Positions 1-5,378 of a stretch of 31,083 nucleotides of DNA are shown here, one piece after another. The position numbers were made by a program, and so were the translations under genes. Position 1 is the first letter of the stretch; each line of letters begins with the position of its first letter. The DNA lies in NCBI RefSeq assembly GCF_949298305.1, contig NZ_CASFWU010000021.1, forward strand, positions 1 through 31,083. Direction: 5' to 3'. The DNA comes from an uncultured Bacteroides sp. (GTDB taxonomy: Bacteria; Bacteroidota; Bacteroidia; Bacteroidales; Bacteroidaceae). The notes below the pieces were generated by a model that was given only the letters and a program-made list of their open reading frames with translations, did not search any database and was not told the DNA's origin.

Positions 1-160
1 AAGGCATAGAGCCTTTGATAACTTTATCGTCAACCTTCTTTCTGGTATTGCTGCATATTGTTGCTTTCCAAAGAAGCCGTGTATCAATGTTTCACGAACG
101 GTTGACACACAGCTTGCATTGTTCTGAATTCGTCGAACTCACGTTAATTATTTTTATGTT

Positions 161-809
161 ATGAGAAACAGGTTATTTACCGTTGGATGCATCTTCATGC
201 TGTGCCTTGCCATGACTGCATGCAGCGAGAACGAGGAGAACAGAGACATTGTACTGACTGAAGGCACGCAGACCGTGCAAACCGTTTATGCCGACCAGAC
301 TACGGGAGATGCCGGTGGCATACGCTTTACTGCCGCAACCGACTGGACGGCTACCGTTACCGGAAGTTCCTGTTGACATTTGCCTACAACAGCGAGGGCC
401 GTTTGTCCGAGATGTACGATATTGTCTATTACGGCGACGGGCAGGCTTATTGAACGAGACACCGGGGATGGATTTCAACGTATTGTCTTCACGCAGGCTG
501 TTCGGCACGCACGAAACCGCTTACGACTACGTGACAAACATGCTCTATGCGTTGCGTATGCTGGGCAAGAATAGCAAGAACCTGGTGAAAACCGATTTGG
601 TGAACTGGAGTTATCCTGAATCTGATGGGAAACCTGAAACCAAGGCGACAACCGGGCATGAAGTTACCTGGGCACCTTACGAATATACTTTCACTCCGGA
701 CAATTACCTCGATGTGGTGAACGCCCGCTGTACCCTTAAGACTTTTGTGGACGGCAAACTGGCAAACACTACGTACGTCGACGACGAATATAGGTTTACA
801 TACGAGTGA
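161..809 (+). pseudogene. Decayed BACON/DUF4595-like lipoprotein remnant
   Basis: The intact start encodes a lipoprotein signal peptide ending in LAMTAC, followed by an acidic stretch and the beginning of a BACON-like strand pattern (IRFTAATDWTATV). A stop at 374-376 ends that frame after 71 residues. Sense then resumes in the next frame from about 373 (LTFAYNSEGRLSEMYDIVYY), stops at 451-453, and resumes again in the third frame from about 456 to the stop at 807-809, with the text TAYDYVTNMLYALRMLGKN and a C-terminus ending YRFTYE. The pieces look like the N-terminus, middle and C-terminus of one Bacteroides lipoprotein of the BACON plus DUF4595 type, which I recall as about 300 residues, so a large internal deletion plus frameshifts is likely. 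The 160 bases upstream hold no gene; a short dyad AAGGC-N5-GCCTT sits at 1-15. Family assignment is from memory; decay is directly visible. Confidence 0.62.
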
Positions 810-845
810 CGAACTCTGCATGCACGCTGACGCGAAGAAAATGAA

Positions 846-877
846 GCGGGGGAGCCTCCAGATGGAAGCTCCCCCGC
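846..877. terminator. Bidirectional hairpin terminator
   Basis: A 10-bp perfect stem (gcgggggagc at 846-855 pairs with 868-877) with further pairing inside the loop (tcc 857-859 with gga 864-866). It lies between two convergent genes: the plus-strand remnant ending at 809 and the minus-strand gamma subunit ending at 911. On the minus strand the hairpin is followed by TTCATTTTCTTC, a fair T-rich tail; the plus-strand tail is weaker. Confidence 0.75.
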
Positions 878-910
878 ATTTGCTGTTATGTCCGTACAGA
901 CTGATTCTTT

Positions 911-1453
911 TTACACCTCTTTAATCAGCTCCATACCCCGCTTGATGGCCTCCTCGTTCATGGGGATAAGGTGGTGGTGGCGTTCGGGCAGGGTCTTCTT
1001 CAGTCCCTTGATGACGTTTTCCAGCGTTACCATGGGCTTGATTTTGAGCAGACCGCCCAGCACAATCATGTTGAACGCCTTGGAGTTGTTCATCTCGTTG
1101 GCGGCATCCATGGCGTCGATGCGGTAGACGTGGATGTCCTTGCGCGTAGGCGGATGGATGATGCCGTATCCGTCGTAGATGAGCACGCCGCCGGGTTTCA
1201 CCTTGCTTTCAAACTTCTCCAGCGAGGGCTGGTTGAGGATGACAGCCGCGTCGTACTTGCTGAGTACGGGCGAGGAAATGCGCTCGTCGCTGACGATGAC
1301 TGTCACGTTGGCTGTTCCGCCTCGTTGTTCGGGGCCGTATGCCGGCATCCAGGACACTTCTTTCCCTTCCATAAGTCCGGAGTAGGCCAGAATCTTGCCC
1401 ATAGACAATACGCCTTGTCCGCCGAATCCTGATATGATGATTTCTTCTTTCAT
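911..1453 (-). CDS. 2-oxoacid:ferredoxin oxidoreductase, gamma subunit
   Basis: Gamma (pyruvate/ketoisovalerate oxidoreductase catalytic domain) subunit of a multi-subunit cytoplasmic enzyme that oxidatively decarboxylates a 2-oxoacid to acyl-CoA and reduces ferredoxin. The 180-residue product has the typical N-terminus IIISGFGGQGVLSMGKILA, the conserved AYGPEQRGGTANVTVIVSD segment and an ILNQPSLEKFESKVKPGG helix. Length is normal for a stand-alone gamma subunit. It is the last gene of a minus-strand operon whose other members are the beta subunit (1730-2494), alpha subunit (2677-3762) and ferredoxin (3778-4005). Its ATG overlaps the stop of the small four-helix-bundle ORF by four bases (ATGA). 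Substrate (2-oxoglutarate versus branched-chain 2-oxoacids) cannot be decided by eye; KorC/VorA-type names are both used for this family. Confidence 0.9.
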   Translation of the reverse strand: MKEEIIISGFGGQGVLSMGKILAYSGLMEGKEVSWMPAYGPEQRGGTANVTVIVSDERISSPVLSKYDAAVILNQPSLEKFESKVKPGGVLIYDGYGIIHPPTRKDIHVYRIDAMDAANEMNNSKAFNMIVLGGLLKIKPMVTLENVIKGLKKTLPERHHHLIPMNEEAIKRGMELIKEV

Positions 1454-1662
1454 TGTATTCTTTTTATTATTTTGTGAATAAAGTCTGCTCTGCTTTCAGC
1501 ATTTGGGGCTTCGCGGATGTTTGCGCCAATAGATGTGCCGCTTTTCATCAGTTGATTGGCGATGACAAATTTTCTGTTTTCCTCCAATAACTCTGTGTAT
1601 TGAATGATGTGGAGAGAAAAAGCGAAACTCTTATCTAAAATAATGTTTCCAGTATTTATCAT
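1450..1662 (-). CDS. Truncated four-helix-bundle (IVS/S23-type) protein
   Basis: The 70-residue product matches the N-terminal half of the four-helix-bundle family first known from 23S rRNA intervening sequences: LDKSFAFSLHIIQYTELL is helix 1, and SGTSIGANIREAPNAESRAD is the family signature with the start of helix 3. Family members are usually about 115-130 residues; this one stops six residues after FIHK, exactly at the start codon of the gamma subunit (ATGA overlap). The third and fourth helices are therefore missing, so it is probably a remnant, though a short translated leader coupling beta to gamma translation is possible. It sits inside an otherwise compact oxidoreductase operon and is flanked on its upstream side by AATGTGCTAAT-type repeats (1672-1727). 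The family is seen in the sequence and recalled; non-function is inference. Confidence 0.6.
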   Translation of the reverse strand: MINTGNIILDKSFAFSLHIIQYTELLEENRKFVIANQLMKSGTSIGANIREAPNAESRADFIHKIIKRIQ

Positions 1663-1671
1663 CTCATCTCT

Positions 1672-1727
1672 ACATTAGCACATTAGAAATTAGCACATTA
1701 GCACATTCTCCCATTAGCACATTAGTG
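1672..1727. repeat. Degenerate ATTAGCAC tandem repeat array
   Basis: The 67-base gap between the beta subunit and the four-helix-bundle ORF is almost wholly built of ATTAGCAC/ATTAGCACATT units: about five copies, interrupted by short spacers (aa, ctccc). No gene fits. The minus-strand reading is AATGTGCTAAT, and the same 11-mer occurs twice in the rpiB-tkt gap (5302-5312 and 5348-5358). It is not a CRISPR: units are too short and there are no regular spacers. Confidence 0.85.
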
Positions 1728-1729
1728 CC

Positions 1730-2494
1730 TTATCCTTTGTCTTTTAAGTCACCCAGCGGATAGAAGGGGAACATGTTCTCTTCCATCCACTTATTGGCTT
1801 TTTCGGGAGACATCTTCCAACCGGAATTGCAGGTGGAAACGATTTCCACCAGGTTGCTTCCCTTGCCGGCCATGGAGTTCTCGAATGCCTTGCGGATGGC
1901 TTTCTTGGCCTTGCGGATGGCGGGCACGGACTGCACGCTCTGGCGGGTGACGTAGGCCGTTCCTTCCAGCTGTGCGGCGATGTCGGCCATCTTCAGCGGA
2001 TAGCCGTGCAGATGAACGTCGCGACCGTAGGGGCAGGTAGAGGTGGGCATTCCTACCAGCGTGGTGGGAGCCATCTGGCCGCCTGTCATGCCGTAGATGG
2101 CGTTGTTGATGAAGATGATGGTGATGTTCTCGCCGCGGTTCAGGGCGTGGATGGTCTCGGCTGTGCCGATGCAGGCCAAGTCGCCGTCGCCTTGGTAGGT
2201 GAACACAAGACGGCTGGGCCAGAGGCGCTTGATGGCGGTGGCCAGGGCGGGCGCACGTCCGTGGGCGGCTTCCTGCCAGTCAATGTCCAGGTAGTTGTAG
2301 ATGAATACGGCGCATCCCACGGGCGAGATGCCGATGGCTTTGTCTTCCATGCCCATCTCTTCGATGACTTCGGCTATGAGCTTGTGTACCACGCCGTGGC
2401 TGCATCCCGGGCAGTAGTGCATCGGGTTGTCGTTCATCAGAGTCGGTTTCTTGTAAACCAGATTCTCGGGTTTGATGATATCTTCTTTTGTCAT
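1730..2494 (-). CDS. 2-oxoacid:ferredoxin oxidoreductase, TPP-binding beta subunit
   Basis: Beta subunit binding thiamine pyrophosphate in the cytoplasmic 2-oxoacid:ferredoxin oxidoreductase. The 254-residue protein shows HYCPGCSHG at 26-34, SPVGCAVF around 58-64, the TPP/Mg motif GDGD at 102-105 with its partner FINNAIYGMTGGQMAPTT at 128-145. Length and order match the short KorB/VorC-type beta subunits. It follows the 57-residue membrane protein by 12 bases and precedes the repeat array and truncated four-helix-bundle ORF. The substrate is undetermined: 2-oxoglutarate and 3-methyl-2-oxobutanoate enzymes share these motifs. Confidence 0.92.
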   Translation of the reverse strand: MTKEDIIKPENLVYKKPTLMNDNPMHYCPGCSHGVVHKLIAEVIEEMGMEDKAIGISPVGCAVFIYNYLDIDWQEAAHGRAPALATAIKRLWPSRLVFTYQGDGDLACIGTAETIHALNRGENITIIFINNAIYGMTGGQMAPTTLVGMPTSTCPYGRDVHLHGYPLKMADIAAQLEGTAYVTRQSVQSVPAIRKAKKAIRKAFENSMAGKGSNLVEIVSTCNSGWKMSPEKANKWMEENMFPFYPLGDLKDKG

Positions 2495-2506
2495 AGTTCT
2501 TTCTCC

Positions 2507-2680
2507 TTATCTGTTCGTAAATCGTATGAAAAACTCCATGAGCTTTACAAATATAGCTGTGCCGCATACGTAGATGAAGAGCTTGAAGTCGTCCTTCGCC
2601 GCAAAGTAGACGATGATGGAGGCGACGGCAAGAATCATGAAGGCGATGTTCAGCACGTTGCGTATCTTGTCGGGGTTCAT
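2507..2680 (-). CDS. 57-residue two-helix membrane protein in the oxidoreductase operon
   Basis: A short frame reads MNPDKIRNVLNIAFMILAVA and so on to a TAA at 2507-2509, giving 57 residues. Two hydrophobic helices are visible: about residues 8-27 (VLNIAFMILAVASIIVYFA) and 33-52 (FKLFIYVCGTAIFVKLMEFF), separated by the polar turn KDD; the C-terminus ends IRFTNR. The ATG overlaps the TGA of the alpha subunit (ATGA at 2677-2680), and the stop is 12 bases before the beta subunit, so the spacing argues for a translated operon member. I do not recognise a named family. A membrane anchor or partner for the oxidoreductase, or a coupling factor between ferredoxin reduction and the membrane, is inference only. 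Confidence 0.75.
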   Translation of the reverse strand: MNPDKIRNVLNIAFMILAVASIIVYFAAKDDFKLFIYVCGTAIFVKLMEFFIRFTNR

Positions 2681-3762
2681 TGCTCAATCAGTTTTTCCTT
2701 CAGGGCTGCGACGATTTCGTCCGGGTCGGGGACGATACCGCCCAGGCGGCCGAAGTGTTCTACCTTCACCTTGCCGTTGACGGCCAGGCGTACGTCTTCT
2801 ACCATCTGTCCGGCGTTCAGCTCGGTCACCAACATGCCTTTCACCTTCTCGGCGTATGCCTGGATGGCTTTCGTGGGGAAGGGCCACAGGGTGATGGGAC
2901 GCAGGATGCCTACCTTGATGCCCTCTTCACGGGCCAATTCCATGGCCTTCTGTCCGATGCGGGCCATGGAACCGAAGGCTACGATGAGGTAGTCGGCGTC
3001 TTCGCAGTTGATTTCCTCGAAGCGGACTTCGTTCTCTTCAATCAGCTTGTACTTGGCCTGGAAGCGGATGTTGTTCTTCTCCATCTCCTCAGGCTTCAGT
3101 TCGAGTGAGGTGATGACGTTGGGCTTGCGGCCGTTGGCCTTGCCGGTAGTGGCCCACGGGCACTGTGCGATGACTTCGTCGTCGGTGCGGCACGGCTTCT
3201 GGGGTGGAAGTACCACTTTCTCCATCATCTGTCCGATGACGCCGTCGGCCAGGATGATGGCCGGATTGCGGTATTTGAAGGCCAGACGGAAGCCCAGTTC
3301 CACAAAGTCCGCCATCTCTTGCACGGAGGCCGGGGCAAGGGCAATGAGGCGGTAGTCGCCGTGTCCGCCGCCCTTCACGGTCTGGAAGTAGTCGGCCTGG
3401 CTGGGCTGGATGGTTCCCAGACCGGGACCGCCGCGCATGACGTTCACTATGAGACAGGGCAACTCGGCACCTGCCAGATAGGAGATGCCCTCCTGCTTAA
3501 GGCTGACGCCGGGGCTGGACGAGGAGGTCATTACCATCTTGCCGCTGCCGGCTCCGCCGTAAACCATATTAATGGCCGCCACTTCGCTTTCGGCCTGCAG
3601 CACCACCATACCGGTGGTTTCCCAGGGCTTCAGTTCGGCCAGTGTCTCCAAGATCTCCGATTGCGGAGTAATCGGGTAACCGAAGTAACCGTCGGCGCCA
3701 CAGCGGATGGCCGCGTGGGCGATGGCTTCGTTTCCTTTCATTAATACAACTTCTTCTGCCAT
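2677..3762 (-). CDS. vorB: 2-oxoacid:ferredoxin oxidoreductase, alpha subunit (VorB type)
   Basis: Alpha subunit of the cytoplasmic 2-oxoacid:ferredoxin oxidoreductase, carrying the pyrimidine-binding domain and domain II. The 361-residue protein has GNEAIAHAAIRCGADGYFGY at 10-29, the PITPQSEILE stretch at 30-39, QAESEVAAINMVYGGAGSGK at 56-75 and the SSSPGVSLKQEG loop that follows. The C-terminal third (ADYLIVAFGSMARIGQKAME and onwards) is domain II, ending LKEKLIEQ. Length is normal for VorB/KorA proteins that lack the gamma domain. It lies 15 bases after the ferredoxin gene and overlaps the small membrane protein by four bases. The usual Bacteroides annotation is 3-methyl-2-oxobutanoate dehydrogenase subunit VorB; the true substrate is not shown by the sequence. 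Confidence 0.92.
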   Translation of the reverse strand: MAEEVVLMKGNEAIAHAAIRCGADGYFGYPITPQSEILETLAELKPWETTGMVVLQAESEVAAINMVYGGAGSGKMVMTSSSSPGVSLKQEGISYLAGAELPCLIVNVMRGGPGLGTIQPSQADYFQTVKGGGHGDYRLIALAPASVQEMADFVELGFRLAFKYRNPAIILADGVIGQMMEKVVLPPQKPCRTDDEVIAQCPWATTGKANGRKPNVITSLELKPEEMEKNNIRFQAKYKLIEENEVRFEEINCEDADYLIVAFGSMARIGQKAMELAREEGIKVGILRPITLWPFPTKAIQAYAEKVKGMLVTELNAGQMVEDVRLAVNGKVKVEHFGRLGGIVPDPDEIVAALKEKLIEQ

Positions 3763-3777
3763 ATTTCTCTTCTTGAT

Positions 3778-4005
3778 TTATTCTACTTTGACTTTATACA
3801 CAGAGATACAGCCGTCCGGGCAGACCGTGGCACACGATGCGCACCCGTTGCATGTATCTTCCAATATCTGGTGGGCATAGTTATACCCTTTGACGTTCAC
3901 CTCTTTGGTGAGGGCTATTACATGGAGTGGACAAGCCACGACACAGAGGTTGCAGCCTTTGCAACGCTCGGTGTCCACTACGATTGCTCCTTTGATCTTT
4001 GCCAT
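3778..4005 (-). CDS. 2x[4Fe-4S] ferredoxin subunit of the oxidoreductase
   Basis: A 75-residue electron-transfer subunit with two classic cluster motifs: CKGCNLCVVACP (cysteines 15, 18, 21, 25) and CNGCASCATVCP (cysteines 52, 55, 58, 62). This is the delta/KorD-type ferredoxin that moves electrons from the TPP site to soluble ferredoxin. The spacing of 26 residues between the motifs is filled by a short strand-loop (KEVNVKGYNYAHQILEDT), typical of the family. It is followed after 15 bases by vorB and preceded after 24 bases by the TPR protein, so all are likely on one transcript. Confidence 0.93.
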   Translation of the reverse strand: MAKIKGAIVVDTERCKGCNLCVVACPLHVIALTKEVNVKGYNYAHQILEDTCNGCASCATVCPDGCISVYKVKVE

Positions 4006-4029
4006 AATTTACGTTCCTTTCTCGTATGG

Positions 4030-4311
4030 TTATTGATTATACATGTCCTTGTTGTAAAAGTTCAGTATGTCCATCGCCATCTGCCGGGCGTGCAGGGCGG
4101 GGCTTTCGGGGTTGAGGTCGATGGCGTACTGATAGTTGTTCAGAGCTTGTTGCCAGTTGCCTTGTTTGCGGTAGGCGTTTCCGAGCAGGTAGTAAATCCG
4201 GTCTTTCTCCGGAAAGTCTGTTTGCAGCATGTCGTCCGACAAGGCAATGGCTTTGTCAGTCTCCCCTCGGTCAATAAGCTCTTTGATGGTTGTCAATGGC
4301 TCGCTGTTCAT
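4030..4311 (-). CDS. Small TPR protein at the head of the oxidoreductase operon
   Basis: The 93-residue product has no signal peptide and contains a clear tetratricopeptide repeat around residues 38-71 (IYYLLGNAYRKQGNWQQALN, then NYQYAIDLNP), preceded by a degenerate one at about 4-37 (TIKELIDRGETDKAIALSDD). Only one and a half to two repeats fit, so it probably acts by pairing with a partner. A well-formed -7 promoter element lies just upstream (4335-4342), making this the first gene of the transcript that continues into the ferredoxin and oxidoreductase genes. Its role is unknown; assembly or scaffolding of the complex is inference from position. Confidence 0.85.
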   Translation of the reverse strand: MNSEPLTTIKELIDRGETDKAIALSDDMLQTDFPEKDRIYYLLGNAYRKQGNWQQALNNYQYAIDLNPESPALHARQMAMDILNFYNKDMYNQ

Positions 4312-4334
4312 TCACATTTCACTTTAATCAACCA

Positions 4335-4342
4335 CAAAGATA
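4335..4342 (-). promoter_or_regulatory. -7 element for the oxidoreductase operon
   Basis: On the minus strand this reads TATCTTTG, a full match to the Bacteroides primary-sigma -7 consensus TAnnTTTG, 24 bases upstream of the TPR start codon. The -33 region is not a clear TTTG match, so the assignment rests on the -7 box and location. Confidence 0.6.
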
Positions 4343-4470
4343 GTTTTTATTTGAAGACATTAAGCATGTTCGCTTCAAAAAATGAGGGGAAGGGGGGAAA
4401 TTAGCAGTCGGCGGTTGACAGTTGTTGGTTCGTGGACGGCAGAGCGTTTGGTGAAGGAACTGTATTGTCT

Positions 4471-4536
4471 TGCAAATGCCCGAGTGTTTCGCTGCAAATG
4501 CTGTACTGGTTCCCTGCAAGTATTGCATGGGTGAAG
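4471..4536. repeat. Three degenerate 22-bp direct repeats
   Basis: Units 4471-4492, 4493-4514 and 4515-4536 each begin TGCAAATG or TGCAAGTA. The first two agree at most positions, including TTC near the end; the third is more diverged. They abut without spacers. Confidence 0.6.
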
Positions 4537-4624
4537 TCTGAAAAGTGATATAGGTCTGAAGTATGTAGCGGGATTGTGTGTCGAATCCCATACAGGCCAT
4601 ACCGTCACTTGAGGGGTGGAATAA

Positions 4625-4699
4625 TTCAGGCACGGAATTGTGCGAACGTTTGCTAATGGAGAGCCCATCAACAGTCAATCCGTGCATTCCGTGCCTGAA
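4625..4699. repeat. 14-bp perfect inverted repeat
   Basis: ttcaggcacggaat at 4625-4638 is the exact reverse complement of attccgtgcctgaa at 4686-4699, with 47 bases between. No gene lies inside. It could form a long-loop hairpin or be the ends of a small inserted element. Confidence 0.65.
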
Positions 4700-4726
4700 G
4701 GTGGAAAAGGGAATCCTTTGCCACCG

Positions 4727-4805
4727 TGGCAAGGGCTCCTTTGTTGTTGTGGCAAGGGCTCCCTTGTTGTTGTGGCAAGGGCTCCCTTGTTGTTGTGGCA
4801 AGGGA
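4727..4805. repeat. 23-bp tandem repeat, three units plus a partial
   Basis: Units start at 4727, 4750 and 4773, with a partial fourth at 4796. Units two and three are identical; unit one differs by one base. Each unit contains its own small palindrome CAAGGG-ct-CCCTTG (for example 4753-4766), so the array can form a row of hairpins on either strand. Confidence 0.85.
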
Positions 4806-4819
4806 CGGCCTATGGCCGT
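4805..4819. terminator. Short hairpin just behind rpiB
   Basis: acggcc-tat-ggccgt forms a 6-bp GC-rich stem with a 3-base loop, starting 9 bases after the rpiB stop. The minus-strand side lacks a T run, so it may be a transcript-end stabiliser rather than an efficient terminator. Confidence 0.4.
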
Positions 4820-4828
4820 TTCATCTTG

Positions 4829-5263
4829 TTACTTGACAGGAATCTTCTCTATTCTGCGCTGGTGGCGTCCGCCCTCAAAGGGGGTGGAGAAGAATTTGGT
4901 CAGGATGGCGTCGGCTTCCTGGTTGGTGACGAAGCGTCCGGGCATGACCAGCACGTTGGCGTCGTTGTGCTGGCGGGCCAGTCCGGCAATCTCGGGACAC
5001 CAGCAGAGGGCGGCGCGGATGCCTTGATGCTTGTTCAGGGTCATGTTGATGCCGTTTCCGCTTCCACAGATGGCAATGCCGGGATAGCACTCACCGGCTT
5101 CTACGGCCAGGGCCAGCGGATGGGCGAAGTCGGCATAGTCCACGCTCTCGGGCGAGTAGGTGCCGAAGTCTTTGTATTCCCAGCCTTTGGCTTCGAGCCA
5201 TTGCTTGACGTATTTCTTCAGTTCGTATCCGGCATGGTCGGAACAAATACCTATGGTTTTCAT
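4829..5263 (-). CDS. rpiB: Ribose-5-phosphate isomerase B
   Basis: RpiB interconverts ribulose 5-phosphate and ribose 5-phosphate in the cytoplasm. The 144-residue product has the N-terminal MKTIGICSDHAGYELKK, with D9-H10 at the phosphate/ring-opening site, the catalytic loop GIAICGSGNGINM with Cys66 at the position of the E. coli catalytic cysteine, H99 in RQHNDANVL and the PGRFV segment. Length is normal for RpiB/LacAB proteins. It follows transketolase by 115 bases of structured repeat and is the last gene of the arabinose cluster, providing the pentose phosphate pool that transketolase needs. Confidence 0.95.
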   Translation of the reverse strand: MKTIGICSDHAGYELKKYVKQWLEAKGWEYKDFGTYSPESVDYADFAHPLALAVEAGECYPGIAICGSGNGINMTLNKHQGIRAALCWCPEIAGLARQHNDANVLVMPGRFVTNQEADAILTKFFSTPFEGGRHQRRIEKIPVK

Positions 5264-5301
5264 CTTGTTAATCTGCTAATTGGTTAATGTGTCAATATGC
5301 A

Positions 5302-5358
5302 AATGTGCTAATGGTCAAATGTGCTTTGACATTGCCACATTTCTCACATTAGCACATT
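5302..5358. repeat. Cruciform-forming AATGTGCTAAT element between tkt and rpiB
   Basis: AATGTGCTAAT at 5302-5312 pairs exactly with ATTAGCACATT at 5348-5358. A second perfect stem, GTCAAA (5314-5319) with TTTGAC (5325-5330), sits inside the loop. The surrounding bases (5271-5377) carry more near-copies of the motif. The 11-mer is the same as in the repeat array at 1672-1727. Confidence 0.75.
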
Positions 5359-5378
5359 CTTCACATTATCACACTGAT

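Larger units (their letters stand above)
4312..4828. other. Gene-free, repeat-dense intergenic stretch (517 bp)
   Basis: Between the TPR gene and rpiB no reading frame on either strand resembles a protein; the frames that are open are low-complexity products of the repeats. It contains the oxidoreductase promoter at its left end, a 22-bp periodic repeat (4471-4536), a 14-bp perfect inverted repeat (4625-4699), a 23-bp tandem repeat (4727-4805) and the hairpin behind rpiB (4805-4819). Confidence 0.7.

Noticed and set aside
1450..1662. Accessory (Avd-type) protein of a diversity-generating retroelement
   Set aside because: Avd is also a four-helix bundle, but there is no reverse transcriptase, template repeat or variable repeat nearby, and the ORF is half length.
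1672..1727. Possible CRISPR-like array
   Set aside because: Units are 8-11 bases and abut or have 2-5 base gaps; there are no unique spacers and no cas genes.
2006..2992. Long plus-strand open frame (328 codons) opposite the beta subunit, small membrane protein and vorB genes
   Set aside because: It is antisense to well-supported genes and has no recognisable domain; open antisense frames are common in codon-biased genes such as these.
4328..4801. Minus-strand open frame of 157 codons between the TPR gene and rpiB
   Set aside because: Its text is produced by the 22-bp and 23-bp repeats (PQQQGSP, NNKGALATTTKEP); no family resemblance.
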